This document shows, piece after piece, positions 43,028 to 52,137 of a stretch of 55,024 nt of DNA. The notes beneath the pieces are model-generated. The model had not been told where the DNA came from. It did no database searches and was given only the letters and a program-made list of their open reading frames with translations. Source of the DNA: an uncultured Opitutaceae bacterium (GTDB lineage: Bacteria > Verrucomicrobiota > Verrucomicrobiia > Opitutales > Opitutaceae); the NCBI GenBank assembly GCA_903862935.1, contig CAIOZY010000061.1, forward strand, positions 1 through 55,024. Direction: 5' to 3'. A program made the position numbers and the translations under genes. Positions within the stretch are counted from its first letter, which is position 1. Each line of letters opens with the position of its first letter.

Positions 43028-44476
43028 ATGAAGACTAAGGCATCGGACGGAGTCGCAACGGGAAGGCCGGCCGGCAGGCCGCTTCTCCTCGGCGTTTGCC
43101 CCATCGGCAAGTTCGTCTTCTCCCACGAGGATGCCCTGCGGCAGAAGGCGGCGATCCTGCGCGAAATTTCCCGGGCCGGGGTTCCCCATTGCACTCTTGA
43201 GGGCGTTGTTCCCGACGGGATCGTGCGGGACCAAAGGCACGTCGAGGCCGTGGTCCGCTGCTTCCGCCAGAAGGGGGTCGACGCCCTGTTTGTGCCCCAT
43301 TGCAACTTCGGCACGGAGGGCGCAGTCGGGATGATCGGACGGGAACTCGGGGTCCCGGTGCTGCTGTGGGGGCCCCGGGACGGCCCGCCACTGGGCGACG
43401 GGTCGCGCCTTCGGGACTCCCTCTGCGGGATGTTTGCCTCGAGCAAGGTCCTGAGGAAACTCGGCGTTGCGTTCACCTACCTTGAGAATTGCGGGGTCAC
43501 CGACCCCGAGTTTCGCAAGGGGCTGTCGCTGTTTCTGCGCGCGGCCTCGGTTGCCAAGGCGATGCGCACGATGCGGATCGGACAGATCGGCGTGCGCGTG
43601 GACTTCTTCTGGACGACAATCTGCAACGAGAGCGAACTGTTGGAGAAGTTTGGGGTGCAGGTGGTTCCCTTCGACATGGCCGACTTCCTGCGAGGGGTGA
43701 ATCGGCGCGCGAAGGCGGATAGGATCCGATACACCAGGGAGCTCGCGCGGATGAAGAGGGGCTGGCTCGACACGAGTGCCCTTTCCACCGAGGAGGGGGT
43801 TCTGGCGGGGCTAGCGATGCGCGACGAGCTCTTCCGGCTGGGCGAGGAGCACAACCTGGACGCCTTTTCAATCAAGTCGTTCACCTCGATCCAGGAGGAA
43901 CTGGGGTCTGGAACGGGGCTCGGGGACGCCCTGGCCCAGGAGCGCTATCCGATCGGGGCCGAATCCGACATACACGGGGCCATCAGCTCGGTCCTGATCG
44001 CCGCCGCGGCGGACTCGGCCCACCCCAGCTTCTTCCCGGAGTTCACGGCTCGGCACCCGGAAAACGACAACGCAGTGCTCCTGTGGCACGCGACGGCTCC
44101 TCCCTCGCTGAGGAGACCGGGCCGGAGCCGGGTGGGCTTTGCACCGCCCTGGATCCTCAGGTCCCTGCCGACATCAAACCCCCAGTTCCGCCTCCGCGAC
44201 GGCCCGCTCACCGTGTGCCGGTTCGACGGGGACACCGGCGAATACCGGCTGGGCGTGGGGGAAGGTAGGACGGTGCCCGGGCCGCGAACCCGGGAGTTCT
44301 ATGCGTGGATGCAAGTCGACGACTGGCCTCGATGGGAGCGAGCGATCATGGAGGGGCCGTACATCCACCACTGCTCAGCTGTCTACGAGCACTGCGCCGA
44401 TGCCCTAGTGGAGGCCTGCCGGTACATTCCTCACCTTAAGGCGCAGCGGTGGGATCGGGTTCCCACGGGCGACTAA
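43028..44476 (+). CDS. L-fucose/L-arabinose-isomerase-like protein
   Basis: 482 residues. Layout follows the fucose isomerase superfamily: an N-terminal alpha/beta domain (GVCPIGKFVFSHEDALRQKA), a second Rossmann domain (IGQIGVRVDFFWTTICNESELLEKFGVQVVPFD), and a C-terminal domain with ESDIHGAISSVLI, HPENDNAVLLWHA and EGPYIHHCSAVYEH that supply possible metal ligands. True FucI is ~590 residues and hexameric; this shorter form is uncharacterised and its sugar is unknown. It lies between the thioesterase and a PEP-CTERM gene. Confidence 0.78.
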   Translation: MKTKASDGVATGRPAGRPLLLGVCPIGKFVFSHEDALRQKAAILREISRAGVPHCTLEGVVPDGIVRDQRHVEAVVRCFRQKGVDALFVPHCNFGTEGAVGMIGRELGVPVLLWGPRDGPPLGDGSRLRDSLCGMFASSKVLRKLGVAFTYLENCGVTDPEFRKGLSLFLRAASVAKAMRTMRIGQIGVRVDFFWTTICNESELLEKFGVQVVPFDMADFLRGVNRRAKADRIRYTRELARMKRGWLDTSALSTEEGVLAGLAMRDELFRLGEEHNLDAFSIKSFTSIQEELGSGTGLGDALAQERYPIGAESDIHGAISSVLIAAAADSAHPSFFPEFTARHPENDNAVLLWHATAPPSLRRPGRSRVGFAPPWILRSLPTSNPQFRLRDGPLTVCRFDGDTGEYRLGVGEGRTVPGPRTREFYAWMQVDDWPRWERAIMEGPYIHHCSAVYEHCADALVEACRYIPHLKAQRWDRVPTGD

Positions 44477-44486
44477 CGTCCGGAAT

Positions 44487-45473
44487 TCAGGCGGGGGGCA
44501 GGGCGGCCTTGCGGCGGCACCTCCAGGCGCGAAATGCGGGGAGCGCAGCGAGGCTCGCTGAGAGAAGCAGCCCGTAATCTGAGGCCTCCGGGACTGGAAC
44601 GGTGTGAAGGTATCCGCTCGAGTCCCAGGTGTTTGCCTGCCAGCTGGACCAGCCGGAGAAATTGATTTCTTTCTCAACGGTCGAGCCGACGGTGCCCAAT
44701 GTGGCACCTGTGAATGTGCTGGCGTAAAAGGCGGTGCTCGAGTTGGACCAGCCCAAGACCGTGAGGGAGTAACCCGCGAGGTTGAGGGTACCATTAACCT
44801 TGAGCACGGAGGCGGACGAGCTCCCAAAGTCGATCGTGCTATTGGCGGTCAACGTCAGGTTTCCGATCGTGTAAGTGTCTCCGGTCAACAACAGCGAGCC
44901 GCCGCCGAGGCTGACGTTCATGCTGGTGTCGGTGAAACCGTTGGCAATCGCCAACGAGGCGCCGGAGCCTACGGTTACTGTGCCGGAACCCGAAAATGCT
45001 CCCACCGTGACGGGGCCGCTGGAGATGGTTAGCGACTTGTTGTTCAGGGCTGTCGTTCCGCTCAGTGTCAGGGTCTTGCTCGAGCTGTTCTGATAGGTGA
45101 CGGAACTGCCTCCCAGGGTGATGGCGTTGCTTATCGATTCATTTGCCGTCGCGGTTGCGAGCTGGGTGATGCCCGAGTAGACGGTGAGCGTACTCCCGAT
45201 GATGCTGTAGGAGGTGCTGGTTCCGCCAAACTGAAGCGTGCCGAAGCTGAACGCGGCGTTGGCGTTTGGGGACGTACCGCTTGCGGATCCGGTGCCGAAC
45301 ACAAGGGTGTCAGTCGTGTTGCTTGCAGAAGGTGCGGACGACCAGTTGGCGGAGCTCCCCGAGCCGCTCCAGTTCGCGTTCGAGCCGCTTCCGCCGGTCC
45401 AGGTGTAGGTCGCTGCCGCGCAGAGAAGGGGCAGCCCGAGCAGCAGAGAGTAGGATAGCCGGAGAAATCTCAC
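44487..45473 (-). CDS. PEP-CTERM surface protein with beta-rich autotransporter-like repeats
   Basis: About 328 residues. A signal peptide (FLRLSYSLLLGLPLLCAA) is followed by Ser/Thr/Gly-rich beta-strand repeats starting TYTWTGGSGSNANWSGSGSSANWSS, the 'autotransporter-associated beta strand' style common in Verrucomicrobia. The C-terminus VPEASDYGLLLSASLAALPAFRAWRCRRKAA is a PEP-CTERM sorting tag (motif VPEAS rather than VPEPS), for exosortase processing; no exosortase is in the window. No ATG: GTG 45473 is chosen, with GAGG upstream; TTG 45500 is the alternative. Codon use is visibly more AT-rich than the isomerase gene next door. Confidence 0.82.
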   Translation of the reverse strand: MRFLRLSYSLLLGLPLLCAAATYTWTGGSGSNANWSGSGSSANWSSAPSASNTTDTLVFGTGSASGTSPNANAAFSFGTLQFGGTSTSYSIIGSTLTVYSGITQLATATANESISNAITLGGSSVTYQNSSSKTLTLSGTTALNNKSLTISSGPVTVGAFSGSGTVTVGSGASLAIANGFTDTSMNVSLGGGSLLLTGDTYTIGNLTLTANSTIDFGSSSASVLKVNGTLNLAGYSLTVLGWSNSSTAFYASTFTGATLGTVGSTVEKEINFSGWSSWQANTWDSSGYLHTVPVPEASDYGLLLSASLAALPAFRAWRCRRKAALPPA

Positions 45474-45924
45474 TGTCGCCTCGGTCCCAGAGCCCCTCAA
45501 AGGGCGCTGAGGACGACCGGGCGGGTCCGGACGCTGGGCAGCGGCGTGAGTAGTCCCTTGGAAATCGGCACGAGGGCCGGTGATGATTCCGAGGGCGGGT
45601 GTGAAAGATTGATATGCAAAGTGGTAGAAGTGCTGAACACACGTGAGAATTTGGAATACCAGATACGATGCAAGGTGTGTTATTACGTACGCAGTAACAA
45701 ATAGATATAAAACCCTACTTTGGAGATGGGGTGATAACCCTATTCCGACATGGATTTGGTCACTTCTGTGGCTTATTCACCTGCGTTCCTGCACATAAGA
45801 GGCTGTAAATAAGTTACGTGAAAACATAGCCGATCGCCGGCGATGAGAGCGCCGGCACAGAAGTGGCGGGGTTCCGGCCGTTAGGGCCGGATTCAAGCTG
45901 CAGGGGGCCTCCCCCGTTATAGTT
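45474..45924. other. 451-bp non-coding region with AT-rich core and three hairpins
   Basis: 45640-45830 is AT-rich with no ORF or recognised RNA. Three GC hairpins then follow: 45836-45856 (GCCGGCG/CGCCGGC), 45873-45891 (TCCGGCC/GGCCGGA) and 45903-45915 (GGGGG/CCCCC). They lie directly after the stop of the minus-strand gene at 45925 and probably form its 3' end. No U-run follows, so a structured 3' UTR or small RNA is also possible. Confidence 0.5.
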
Positions 45925-46641
45925 CTAACGCACCAGCCAGGCCGAGAAACCCGCCCAGAAGGGCGTTGCAGCCAGCATCAGCCGAAGAGGATGCGAGCCG
46001 ATCACGAACACGGCGCCAAGGGCGAAGGCCGGATGCAGCCGGCGGAATCTAGCCGTGTCGTAGATCAGGCACACCACAATGAACAAATCCGTGAGGCCAA
46101 AAAACACCGGTGGCCCGCCGTGCCGGATGAAATCCAGGGGGATTCGCGCGATCGCTGCCGCCAGGATGCTCAAGGTCGACAAAAGCATCAGGCGCTTGTG
46201 GCTGGATCCATGCTTGCGCAGGGCGATTCCGAACGCCACCAGCACGCCAAACACGAGCATGTCCCCGAGGGGGATGACGAGGAAGGGGAGCGGCGAAGTC
46301 CCGGGCGGCGATCGCCCCAGCTTTGCTGCCTCTATGGCAGTGATGGTGCCCACGACGAGCATCACGGCCGCCCAGAAGGTTCCGAGCACGCCCATCCTGC
46401 GGTGGAGCTGTACCCGCCGGGAATTCACCAGCCAGACCTGCAGGCCGAAGAGGACCAGCCAGAGAGTCATCACGAACCCGTGCAGGTGAACGAGAGCCGA
46501 CAGCGGCGGCGTCCCGTAGAATTCCTTGAGATAATAGGTGCGAGCGAACCCCAGGAATACGACCGCGGTAACGCCCGCGGATGCGATGGGATAAAACAAG
46601 CGGGAGATCGGATTCCCGAAAGATCTTGGGGCTGTGTCCAT
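45925..46641 (-). CDS. Seven-helix membrane protein, unknown (DUF2306-like layout)
   Basis: 238 residues, about seven hydrophobic helices. LVHLHGFVMTLWLVLFGLQVWLVNSRRVQLHRRMGVLGTFWAAVMLVVG has the His-rich first part and LHRRxG turn seen in DUF2306-type proteins; the match is by eye and weak. Remaining helices include LPFLVIPLGDMLVFGVLVAFGIAL and KRLMLLSTLSILAAAIARIPLDFI. ATG 46641 is preferred over the ATG 33 bp upstream. Stand-alone gene. Confidence 0.68.
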   Translation of the reverse strand: MDTAPRSFGNPISRLFYPIASAGVTAVVFLGFARTYYLKEFYGTPPLSALVHLHGFVMTLWLVLFGLQVWLVNSRRVQLHRRMGVLGTFWAAVMLVVGTITAIEAAKLGRSPPGTSPLPFLVIPLGDMLVFGVLVAFGIALRKHGSSHKRLMLLSTLSILAAAIARIPLDFIRHGGPPVFFGLTDLFIVVCLIYDTARFRRLHPAFALGAVFVIGSHPLRLMLAATPFWAGFSAWLVR

Positions 46642-47080
46642 GGTGGGGCTAATTGGGGTGCGACGACTCAACAATTCTGGATTGTGACCTGTTCCGCAGC
46701 AGCGCTCCGATCCTGGGGTAGTAGGAGATCGGTGCGATTATGGCTGATTTTAACTGGATCGATTTGGAACGCAAACGGCTCCGACATTTTGCGATGCTGG
46801 CTCAACGAGCAGGGGAATGATCGCGGGTGATATTTTGAATCTGATCCAAATCCTCAGCGGCTCTCAAAACCTGGATGAGCTTTTAATGGCTAATAGGTAA
46901 TGAGTTTCGAAATTCATGAAGACGGTTATGGGAAAAGTATGAGACAACGGAACCGATTGGGATAATGAGAATCACCTTGGCTAAGTTGACAGCGTCGGCA
47001 GGCGGCACCCCTTTGAACTCGGGTGACGTGGCATCCCGCCACTAAGCACCAGAGTCCAAAAACATAAGAAGAGTGACCCC
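46642..47080. other. 439-bp intergenic region, nothing recognised
   Basis: Divergent spacer between the seven-helix protein and a secreted-protein gene, AT-rich for this window, particularly 46740-46970. I see no credible ORF, RNA or repeat. A run AAGAAGAG 8-15 bp before ATG 47081 may be a ribosome-binding site. Confidence 0.5.
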
Positions 47081-47524
47081 ATGAAATATCCCCTGCTCGT
47101 GCTCCTGTTTGGCGCCTCGATGGTTTTGTCGGCAACAGTGGTGTCCGCTAAGGAAGACCGTCCCTACACGGACGGCCCCGTGACCGATTTTACCTACATC
47201 AGGACCAAGCCGGGCATGTTTGACGAGTACATGAAATGGCTCGCGACCGTGGCCAAGCAGCTTGTGGACGAGGAAAAGAAAACCGGCATCGTCCTTGACG
47301 CGAAGGTGTACACAGTCGAGCCCCGACGTCCTAGCGACCCCGATGTCATCCTTTCGATCACCTATCCCAATATGGCTGTGTTCGACGGCCTGGACGACCG
47401 CCTGGACGCGATCACCGAAAAGGTCGAGGGCTCGGTCAAGAAGGCAAATGATGCGATGATCGGACGGGAGAAACTGCGCGAAGTGCTGGGCAGCGAACTG
47501 GTCCGGGAGGTCGTGTTCAAGTAA
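47081..47524 (+). CDS. Secreted protein, possible dimeric alpha/beta-barrel fold
   Basis: 147 residues. Signal peptide KYPLLVLLFGASMVLSATVVSA, then a domain VTDFTYIRTKPGMFDEYMKWLATVAKQLVDEEKKTGIVLDAKVYTVEPRRPSDPDVILSITYPNMAVFDGL..., a conserved-hypothetical pattern in which a 'monooxygenase-like' ferredoxin fold (strand-helix-helix-strand) is plausible. No catalytic residues can be named. A strong terminator follows at 47581. Confidence 0.78.
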   Translation: MKYPLLVLLFGASMVLSATVVSAKEDRPYTDGPVTDFTYIRTKPGMFDEYMKWLATVAKQLVDEEKKTGIVLDAKVYTVEPRRPSDPDVILSITYPNMAVFDGLDDRLDAITEKVEGSVKKANDAMIGREKLREVLGSELVREVVFK

Positions 47525-47876
47525 GCGGGGTTTCCCGGTTTCCGGAGGCCGTGTCTGACGGCCGCAAGGGGCATGTTTCAACGGCCCGGGTCCAGCGTGG
47601 GGTCCGGGCCGTTTTTGTCGCTGCGGTCCCTGGCTCAGGGTGCCACGGTGCCCTCGGGAGCAGGCCCGGGCGGAGAGCCCTGGTGGGCGTACCGAGCCGG
47701 CAACGCTGCGGCACTGTGTCACTGGATTCTTAACCGGCCCCCCGAAGGGGCTCTAGCTAGTGGGCGATTCGCTGACCTAGGCCTCCTGACGAACAGGTTG
47801 ACCAGCAGACCGCAACGACTCGCTGTTGTGCCCCGGAGAGTTTCAACGTTGTCCGCTAACCGGACAGACCGAGGAG
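47525..47876. other. 352-bp spacer, terminator then nothing recognised
   Basis: Contains the terminator at 47581-47616. The remainder, up to the kinase stop at 47877, shows no ORF or RNA that I can support. Confidence 0.5.
47581..47616 (+). terminator. Rho-independent terminator of the secreted-protein gene
   Basis: Nine-bp stem ACGGCCCGG/CCGGGCCGT (47581-47589 with 47604-47612), 14-base loop, then TTTTT overlapping the final T of the stem. Confidence 0.85.
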
Positions 47877-50800
47877 TCAGCCCTTGTCTTGGGGGAGTGC
47901 GTCGAGCGCAAGGCGAACGGTCGATAGAAGTGCCCCGACATCAAACGGCTTGCTCAGGAAGGCCGTCGCAAACTTCACGTGCGTCTCGTGCCACCGGCTG
48001 TCCCCGCCGCTCATCACGACAATGGGCAGGTGGGGATTCAGACGGCGCAACGCAGTGGCAAGCGTCGGACCGTTCATCGTGGGCATATCCAGATCGGTGA
48101 GTAACAAGCGCACCTTGGCGGCTCGAGGAACGAAGGCCACAATCGCGTCCAGCCCGTTTTTCGCAGTCATTACAGTGTAGCCGAAGCGGGTGAGGGTCTC
48201 GCTGATGAGCTCGCACACCGGCGTCTCGTCATCCACCACAAGGACCAGTTCGCCTTTGCCCTGAGGTGTTTCCGAGACATGGGAGCTCGTCTCGCTTTCC
48301 CTCTCACTCTTCGCCGCCGGCAAATAGACTGTAAACGTCGTACCGTGCCCGCTCTTGCCCGCGGGGAAAGTCTGCACGGACACAAAGCCGTCATGCTGGC
48401 GCACGATGTTGCGCACGGTCGAGAGCCCGAGGCCGGTGCCCTTTCCGTCCCCCTTGGTGGTGAAGAACGGGTCCCAAATCTTCTCCAGCACCTCAGGCGG
48501 GATGCCCGTCCCCGTATCGCGCACCTCGACCGCGACAAAATCACCCGGGCGCGCATCGGGAGAAACCTTCGCCGCCTCGGCAGCATCGAGCGCTCGATTT
48601 GCCGCGCTGAGCGTGAGCTTGCCTCCGTCGCACATCGCGTCGCGCGAGTTGACGCAGAGGTTCACGAAGACTTGGTGGATTCTCGTTGGGTCGCTCAGGA
48701 CAGGCCACAGATCTGGAGGGAGATCCGACTCAATCTCTATAGATTTTGGGAAGGCGCTCTGCGCAAAATCAAGCACTTCCCGCAAGAGATGGTTGACCTG
48801 TACCGGCTGCTTTTCCGCAGCGGCCCCTCGGGCGAAGGAGAGCATCTGGCGGACGAGGGAGGCGCCGCGCGCTGAGGATCGCTCAACCATGTTGAGGAGG
48901 CCGAGTGCGCCAGGATCGCTCACTTGCCTACGCAACATAGGGATCGCCATGATGATTGGCGCAAGCGCGTTGTTCAAATCGTGGGCAATGCCGCCAGCGA
49001 GCATCCCGATGTTGTCAAGTCGCTGTGCCCGCAACGCCTGTTCCTCAAGTTGCTTCTTTTCGGTGATGTCAGTGCCGATCAGGAGCCGTCCCTTCAGTTG
49101 CCCGGCCTCATCTCGTACCGGGCTTATGATTGCATCGATGAAGATTGAGCGGCCATCGATCGTCCGGACCGGCAGCTCCCCCTTCCAGAATCCGGTGGCC
49201 AAGGCAACATCGACCGCGGGGAGCGAGTGCCGAAGTGTCTCGGGCGAGAAAATCTCGTCCACATTCTTGCCCACCATCAGCTCCCTCTTGATACCGTAGA
49301 GGTTAGAGGCCCCCTGGTTGCAGTAGAGTATCTGGCCGGTCGGACCTGCTATCGTTATGGCCACCGGCGATTGGTCGATCATCTCGGACTGCTCTCTGAT
49401 ACGCGTTTCGGCCTGCTTACGGGCCGTGATGTCAGTGCCGATTACGAGCCGCGCCTTTGGCAGCCCGGCCTCATCATGAATGATGCTGATGATTGCCTCG
49501 ACTTTGATCGAGCGCCCATCGACGGTCTGGATCGGCACCTCGCCCTCCCAAAACCCATTGGTGAGACCCGCACTTTGCGCTGCGCCGATGTGTCGCATCG
49601 TCTCTGGCGGGAAAATATCGGCCACCTTTCTGCCTAGGGTCTGATCCTTCCTAAACCCATAAATCCGCAGAGCGCCTTGGTTGCAGTAAATCACCCGATC
49701 GGACAGATCTGCGATCGTTATGGCCACGGGAGTGTTGTCGATCACCTCCGACAATTCCCGGATCCGCGCATCGGCTTGCTTGCGCGCCGTGATATCCTCC
49801 TTGATGGCTATGAAGTGCTCGATCTCATTGTGATCGTTCCGCACCGGCGTGATAGTGAGGAATTCATGGTAAAGGGTGCCGTCCTTGCGCCGGTTGACCA
49901 TTTCGCCCCGCCAGATGTGTCCGGCGAGAATCGTGGTCCACAGGTCCCTGTAAAATGCGGGGCTATGTTGGCCCGACTTCACCAACTCCCCGGGATTGTG
50001 CCCGATGGCTTCTGCCTTGCTGTATCCGGTGAGGGATGACAAGGCCGGGTTGACCCACTCGATCACGCCAGTGCGGTCGGTGATGACGATGGCGTTGGCG
50101 GTGGATTCCAGGGCGGAACTCAGAAGGCGCAGGCGCTCTTCCGCCTTTTTTGGGATACTGACGTCCTGCAGCGTGCCAACGGCATCAATTACTCTTCCGC
50201 CCGGGTCACGGTTGATGGTGCCGAGCAGGTTCACCACCATGACAGTGCCGTCGGCCCGCAGCATCCTGAATACCAACCCATCATCCATTGCGCCCGATTT
50301 CTCAGCGCGCGTAAACGAATTGATGCATCCATGCCGGTCGTCGGGATGAATTCGCGCAATCATCGCGCCGGGGGTCACAGGCTCGTCGGGCGGAAGCTGT
50401 AGCAAATCATGCAGCTCGTCCGAGCAGTTGAGCGAATCGGGCGGCACGTAATGCCAACTGCCGATGCGGGCGTTGCGTTGGGCATCTCTCAGGCGGGCTT
50501 CACTCTCGCGCAATGAGCGAGTGCGGATGCGAATCCGTTCCTCGAGAAGATCGTTAGCGGAGCGTACGGAGGCCAAGGCTTCGCTCGCAAGTTGTCTTGA
50601 TTGCCGGAGGCGTCTGTGGAGAAAGCTGATGAGGAAACCCATAACCGCGAACATCGCGATCGTTGCGACGATATTTGGATTCCCTAACGCGAATGAAAAT
50701 GTCGGCGGGATGAAGAAATAGTCGACAAGGGCGATTGATACAAATGTCGCCAAAACGCCACCGGACATGCCGCCGATCCAAGAGCTAAAAAATATGGCCG

Positions 50801-50945
50801 GATAAAAGAAAAACCAAATAAATGGCTGAACATAGGCCCAGAGCATTGTCTGGAGGATCGCGGCCCCCAAGGGGGGCAGCATCGCCAGCGCGATGCGCAG
50901 CGTGCTGACTCGGAAGCTCTTTCGAGTAGTTCCTGAATCCGGCAT
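47877..50945 (-). CDS. Hybrid histidine kinase: DUF4118-type membrane domain, four PAS, HisKA, HATPase, receiver
   Basis: 1022 residues. Residues ~15-112 are a KdpD-like four-helix domain (PFIWFFFYPAIFFSSWIGGM...VALVDYFFIPPTFSF region). A coiled coil leads to PAS domains at ~150-268, ~275-390, ~393-512 and ~514-634. HisKA holds His655 in MLAGGIAHDLNNALAPI; the ATPase shows NLCVNSRDAM and KIWDPFFTTKGDGKGTGLGLSTV. The C-terminal receiver has VVDDE, Asp in LLLTDLDMPTMNG and FLSKPFD. It should autophosphorylate and pass phosphate to its own receiver; no output gene is adjacent. PAS3 and PAS4 are very alike (CNQGA, FPPETM/FSPETL, GTDITxxKQ), suggesting tandem duplication. Confidence 0.93.
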   Translation of the reverse strand: MPDSGTTRKSFRVSTLRIALAMLPPLGAAILQTMLWAYVQPFIWFFFYPAIFFSSWIGGMSGGVLATFVSIALVDYFFIPPTFSFALGNPNIVATIAMFAVMGFLISFLHRRLRQSRQLASEALASVRSANDLLEERIRIRTRSLRESEARLRDAQRNARIGSWHYVPPDSLNCSDELHDLLQLPPDEPVTPGAMIARIHPDDRHGCINSFTRAEKSGAMDDGLVFRMLRADGTVMVVNLLGTINRDPGGRVIDAVGTLQDVSIPKKAEERLRLLSSALESTANAIVITDRTGVIEWVNPALSSLTGYSKAEAIGHNPGELVKSGQHSPAFYRDLWTTILAGHIWRGEMVNRRKDGTLYHEFLTITPVRNDHNEIEHFIAIKEDITARKQADARIRELSEVIDNTPVAITIADLSDRVIYCNQGALRIYGFRKDQTLGRKVADIFPPETMRHIGAAQSAGLTNGFWEGEVPIQTVDGRSIKVEAIISIIHDEAGLPKARLVIGTDITARKQAETRIREQSEMIDQSPVAITIAGPTGQILYCNQGASNLYGIKRELMVGKNVDEIFSPETLRHSLPAVDVALATGFWKGELPVRTIDGRSIFIDAIISPVRDEAGQLKGRLLIGTDITEKKQLEEQALRAQRLDNIGMLAGGIAHDLNNALAPIIMAIPMLRRQVSDPGALGLLNMVERSSARGASLVRQMLSFARGAAAEKQPVQVNHLLREVLDFAQSAFPKSIEIESDLPPDLWPVLSDPTRIHQVFVNLCVNSRDAMCDGGKLTLSAANRALDAAEAAKVSPDARPGDFVAVEVRDTGTGIPPEVLEKIWDPFFTTKGDGKGTGLGLSTVRNIVRQHDGFVSVQTFPAGKSGHGTTFTVYLPAAKSERESETSSHVSETPQGKGELVLVVDDETPVCELISETLTRFGYTVMTAKNGLDAIVAFVPRAAKVRLLLTDLDMPTMNGPTLATALRRLNPHLPIVVMSGGDSRWHETHVKFATAFLSKPFDVGALLSTVRLALDALPQDKG

Positions 50946-51445
50946 GTGTGTGGAGGCCTTCTCTACTAGTAACAGCGCGCGGGGTTCAACGGTCGCATTA
51001 ACCTAAAATGGAGTAATAATGGTCATCTCTAAGAGCGGATAGCCGTCAGGCTCCAACTAGGTATAAATCGCAGCATCCTATATAGCAAGAAGCTCCGCAG
51101 CCGTTGACTGCGGGCGGCTATGCAAGGGGTTGTTACCTAGGTCACAAAGGTGGCCGGCCCGTCAAAGCAGTTCCGCACGATCGATGCCAGCCCCACTGCC
51201 AGCCCTAAACGGCTCACCCGCATGCACAAAGCGGTGTTGGCGGAGCGGCAGATGACGACAAGACCCGCGCAGCTATGTCTTGAACTTTGCGCCGACTAGA
51301 CGGGGTGGTACCGGGTTCTCTCAGGCGATCGGTCGCAACTGCTTGCTATTGGCCAAAATCGTCATCTGTTCCCGGTAAACACGCTCAGCGGCTATTCGAA
51401 GTTCGTGGTCGCTAGCAATCAAACAAAAATAGGGGATTTATCACC
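50946..51445. other. 500-bp non-coding region, unrecognised
   Basis: Mixed composition, more AT-rich than the left part. Short open stretches exist (for example about 50 codons near 51130-51300) but none has a convincing start, ribosome site or family match. It may be decayed coding sequence. The promoter of the DUF4242 gene should lie near its right end. Confidence 0.45.
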
Positions 51446-51721
51446 ATGCCGAAGTATGTCATTGAACGCGAAATCCCGGCTGCGGGAAGACTCAGTTCCG
51501 CCGACCTGCAGGCGATCTCCCAAAAGTCTTGCGGTGTCCTACAGAAGCTTGGGCCGAGCATTCAGTGGGTAGAAAGCTATGTTACGGACGACAAGATCTA
51601 CTGCGTCTATATTGCCCCGAACGAGCAACTAGTGCGCGACCATGCCAAGCAGGGCGGATTTCCGGCCAATCGCATTTCCGAAGTCAAGCGAGTCATAAAT
51701 CCAACCACGGCCGAAGCGTAG
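51446..51721 (+). CDS. DUF4242 protein (SCO4226-type nickel-binding fold)
   Basis: 91 residues. KYVIEREIPAAGRLSSADLQAISQKSCGVLQKLGPSIQWVESYVTDDKIYCVYIAPNEQLVRDHAKQGGFPANRISEVKRVINPTTAEA matches the DUF4242 pattern throughout (VER start, WxxSYVTxDKxYCVY, HAxxxGFP, VxRxIxPTTA). The one characterised relative, Streptomyces SCO4226, binds nickel; function is otherwise open. Monocistronic. Confidence 0.85.
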   Translation: MPKYVIEREIPAAGRLSSADLQAISQKSCGVLQKLGPSIQWVESYVTDDKIYCVYIAPNEQLVRDHAKQGGFPANRISEVKRVINPTTAEA

Positions 51722-51798
51722 ATAGCCGCCGGACTTGCGGCGCGGAACCTTATGTCGGGCGGACCTACAGGCAGAGCGGCCTAGGTGAGCTGAGCATC

Positions 51799-51825
51799 CC
51801 TGACCCTTTAACAGAAAGGGTCAGG
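51799..51825. repeat. Perfect 11-bp inverted repeat
   Basis: CCTGACCCTTT - AACAG - AAAGGGTCAGG. It lies 77 bp after the DUF4242 stop. There is no U-run, so it may be a bidirectional or factor-dependent terminator, or a protein-binding dyad. Confidence 0.6.
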
Positions 51826-51960
51826 CTATTGCAGACGACCCTCTCTTCCTCGTCCAGGAGGTACTTGTAACTGGGTTCCTCTGCGATCCGATGCATTGCC
51901 TATCCTCGCCATTGGCTTTGGGCGCAGAGTAATTACCTCGGTTCTGTCCTCAATAACGAG

Positions 51961-52000
51961 GGCGCGGTAGCCAAGTGGGAAGGCCGAGATCTGCAAAATC
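51961..52000 (+). pseudogene. Truncated 5' half of tRNA-Cys
   Basis: These ~40 bases match the first 40 of the intact tRNA-Cys at 54796 (acceptor 5' arm, D-arm, anticodon arm with GCA) except for three differences, then diverge. The D-arm has G for T. In the anticodon stem one G-C pair has become A-T (GAGAT...ATC), a compensated change. The T-arm and 3' acceptor arm are missing. Upstream bases (TTCT-TCCT pattern ~20 bp before) also resemble those before the intact gene, so the copied segment includes promoter sequence. Confidence 0.75.
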
Positions 52001-52082
52001 GAGAAGACTTTTCATCCCATATCCTCCAGATTCTTCCTCGGTTATCACTTTTCGAATAGGCAGCGTGTTGTGTGGGATTCGC

Positions 52083-52088
52083 TATAAT
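52083..52088 (+). promoter_or_regulatory. Perfect -10 hexamer
   Basis: TATAAT at 52083-52088 with no good -35. A GGAGG at 52124-52128 lies 9 bp before GTG 52138, so transcription and translation signals both point to the small ORF there. Confidence 0.4.
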
Positions 52089-52137
52089 CCTGAGTCATCC
52101 AGGATCGGCCCATTTTTAACATCGGAGGATAACAAAG

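Noticed and set aside
44487-45500. PEP-CTERM gene as an autotransporter
   Set aside because: No C-terminal beta-barrel; the C-terminus is a PEP-CTERM helix and basic tail.
51130-51300. ~50-codon open stretch before DUF4242
   Set aside because: No start signal or family; left as unrecognised sequence.
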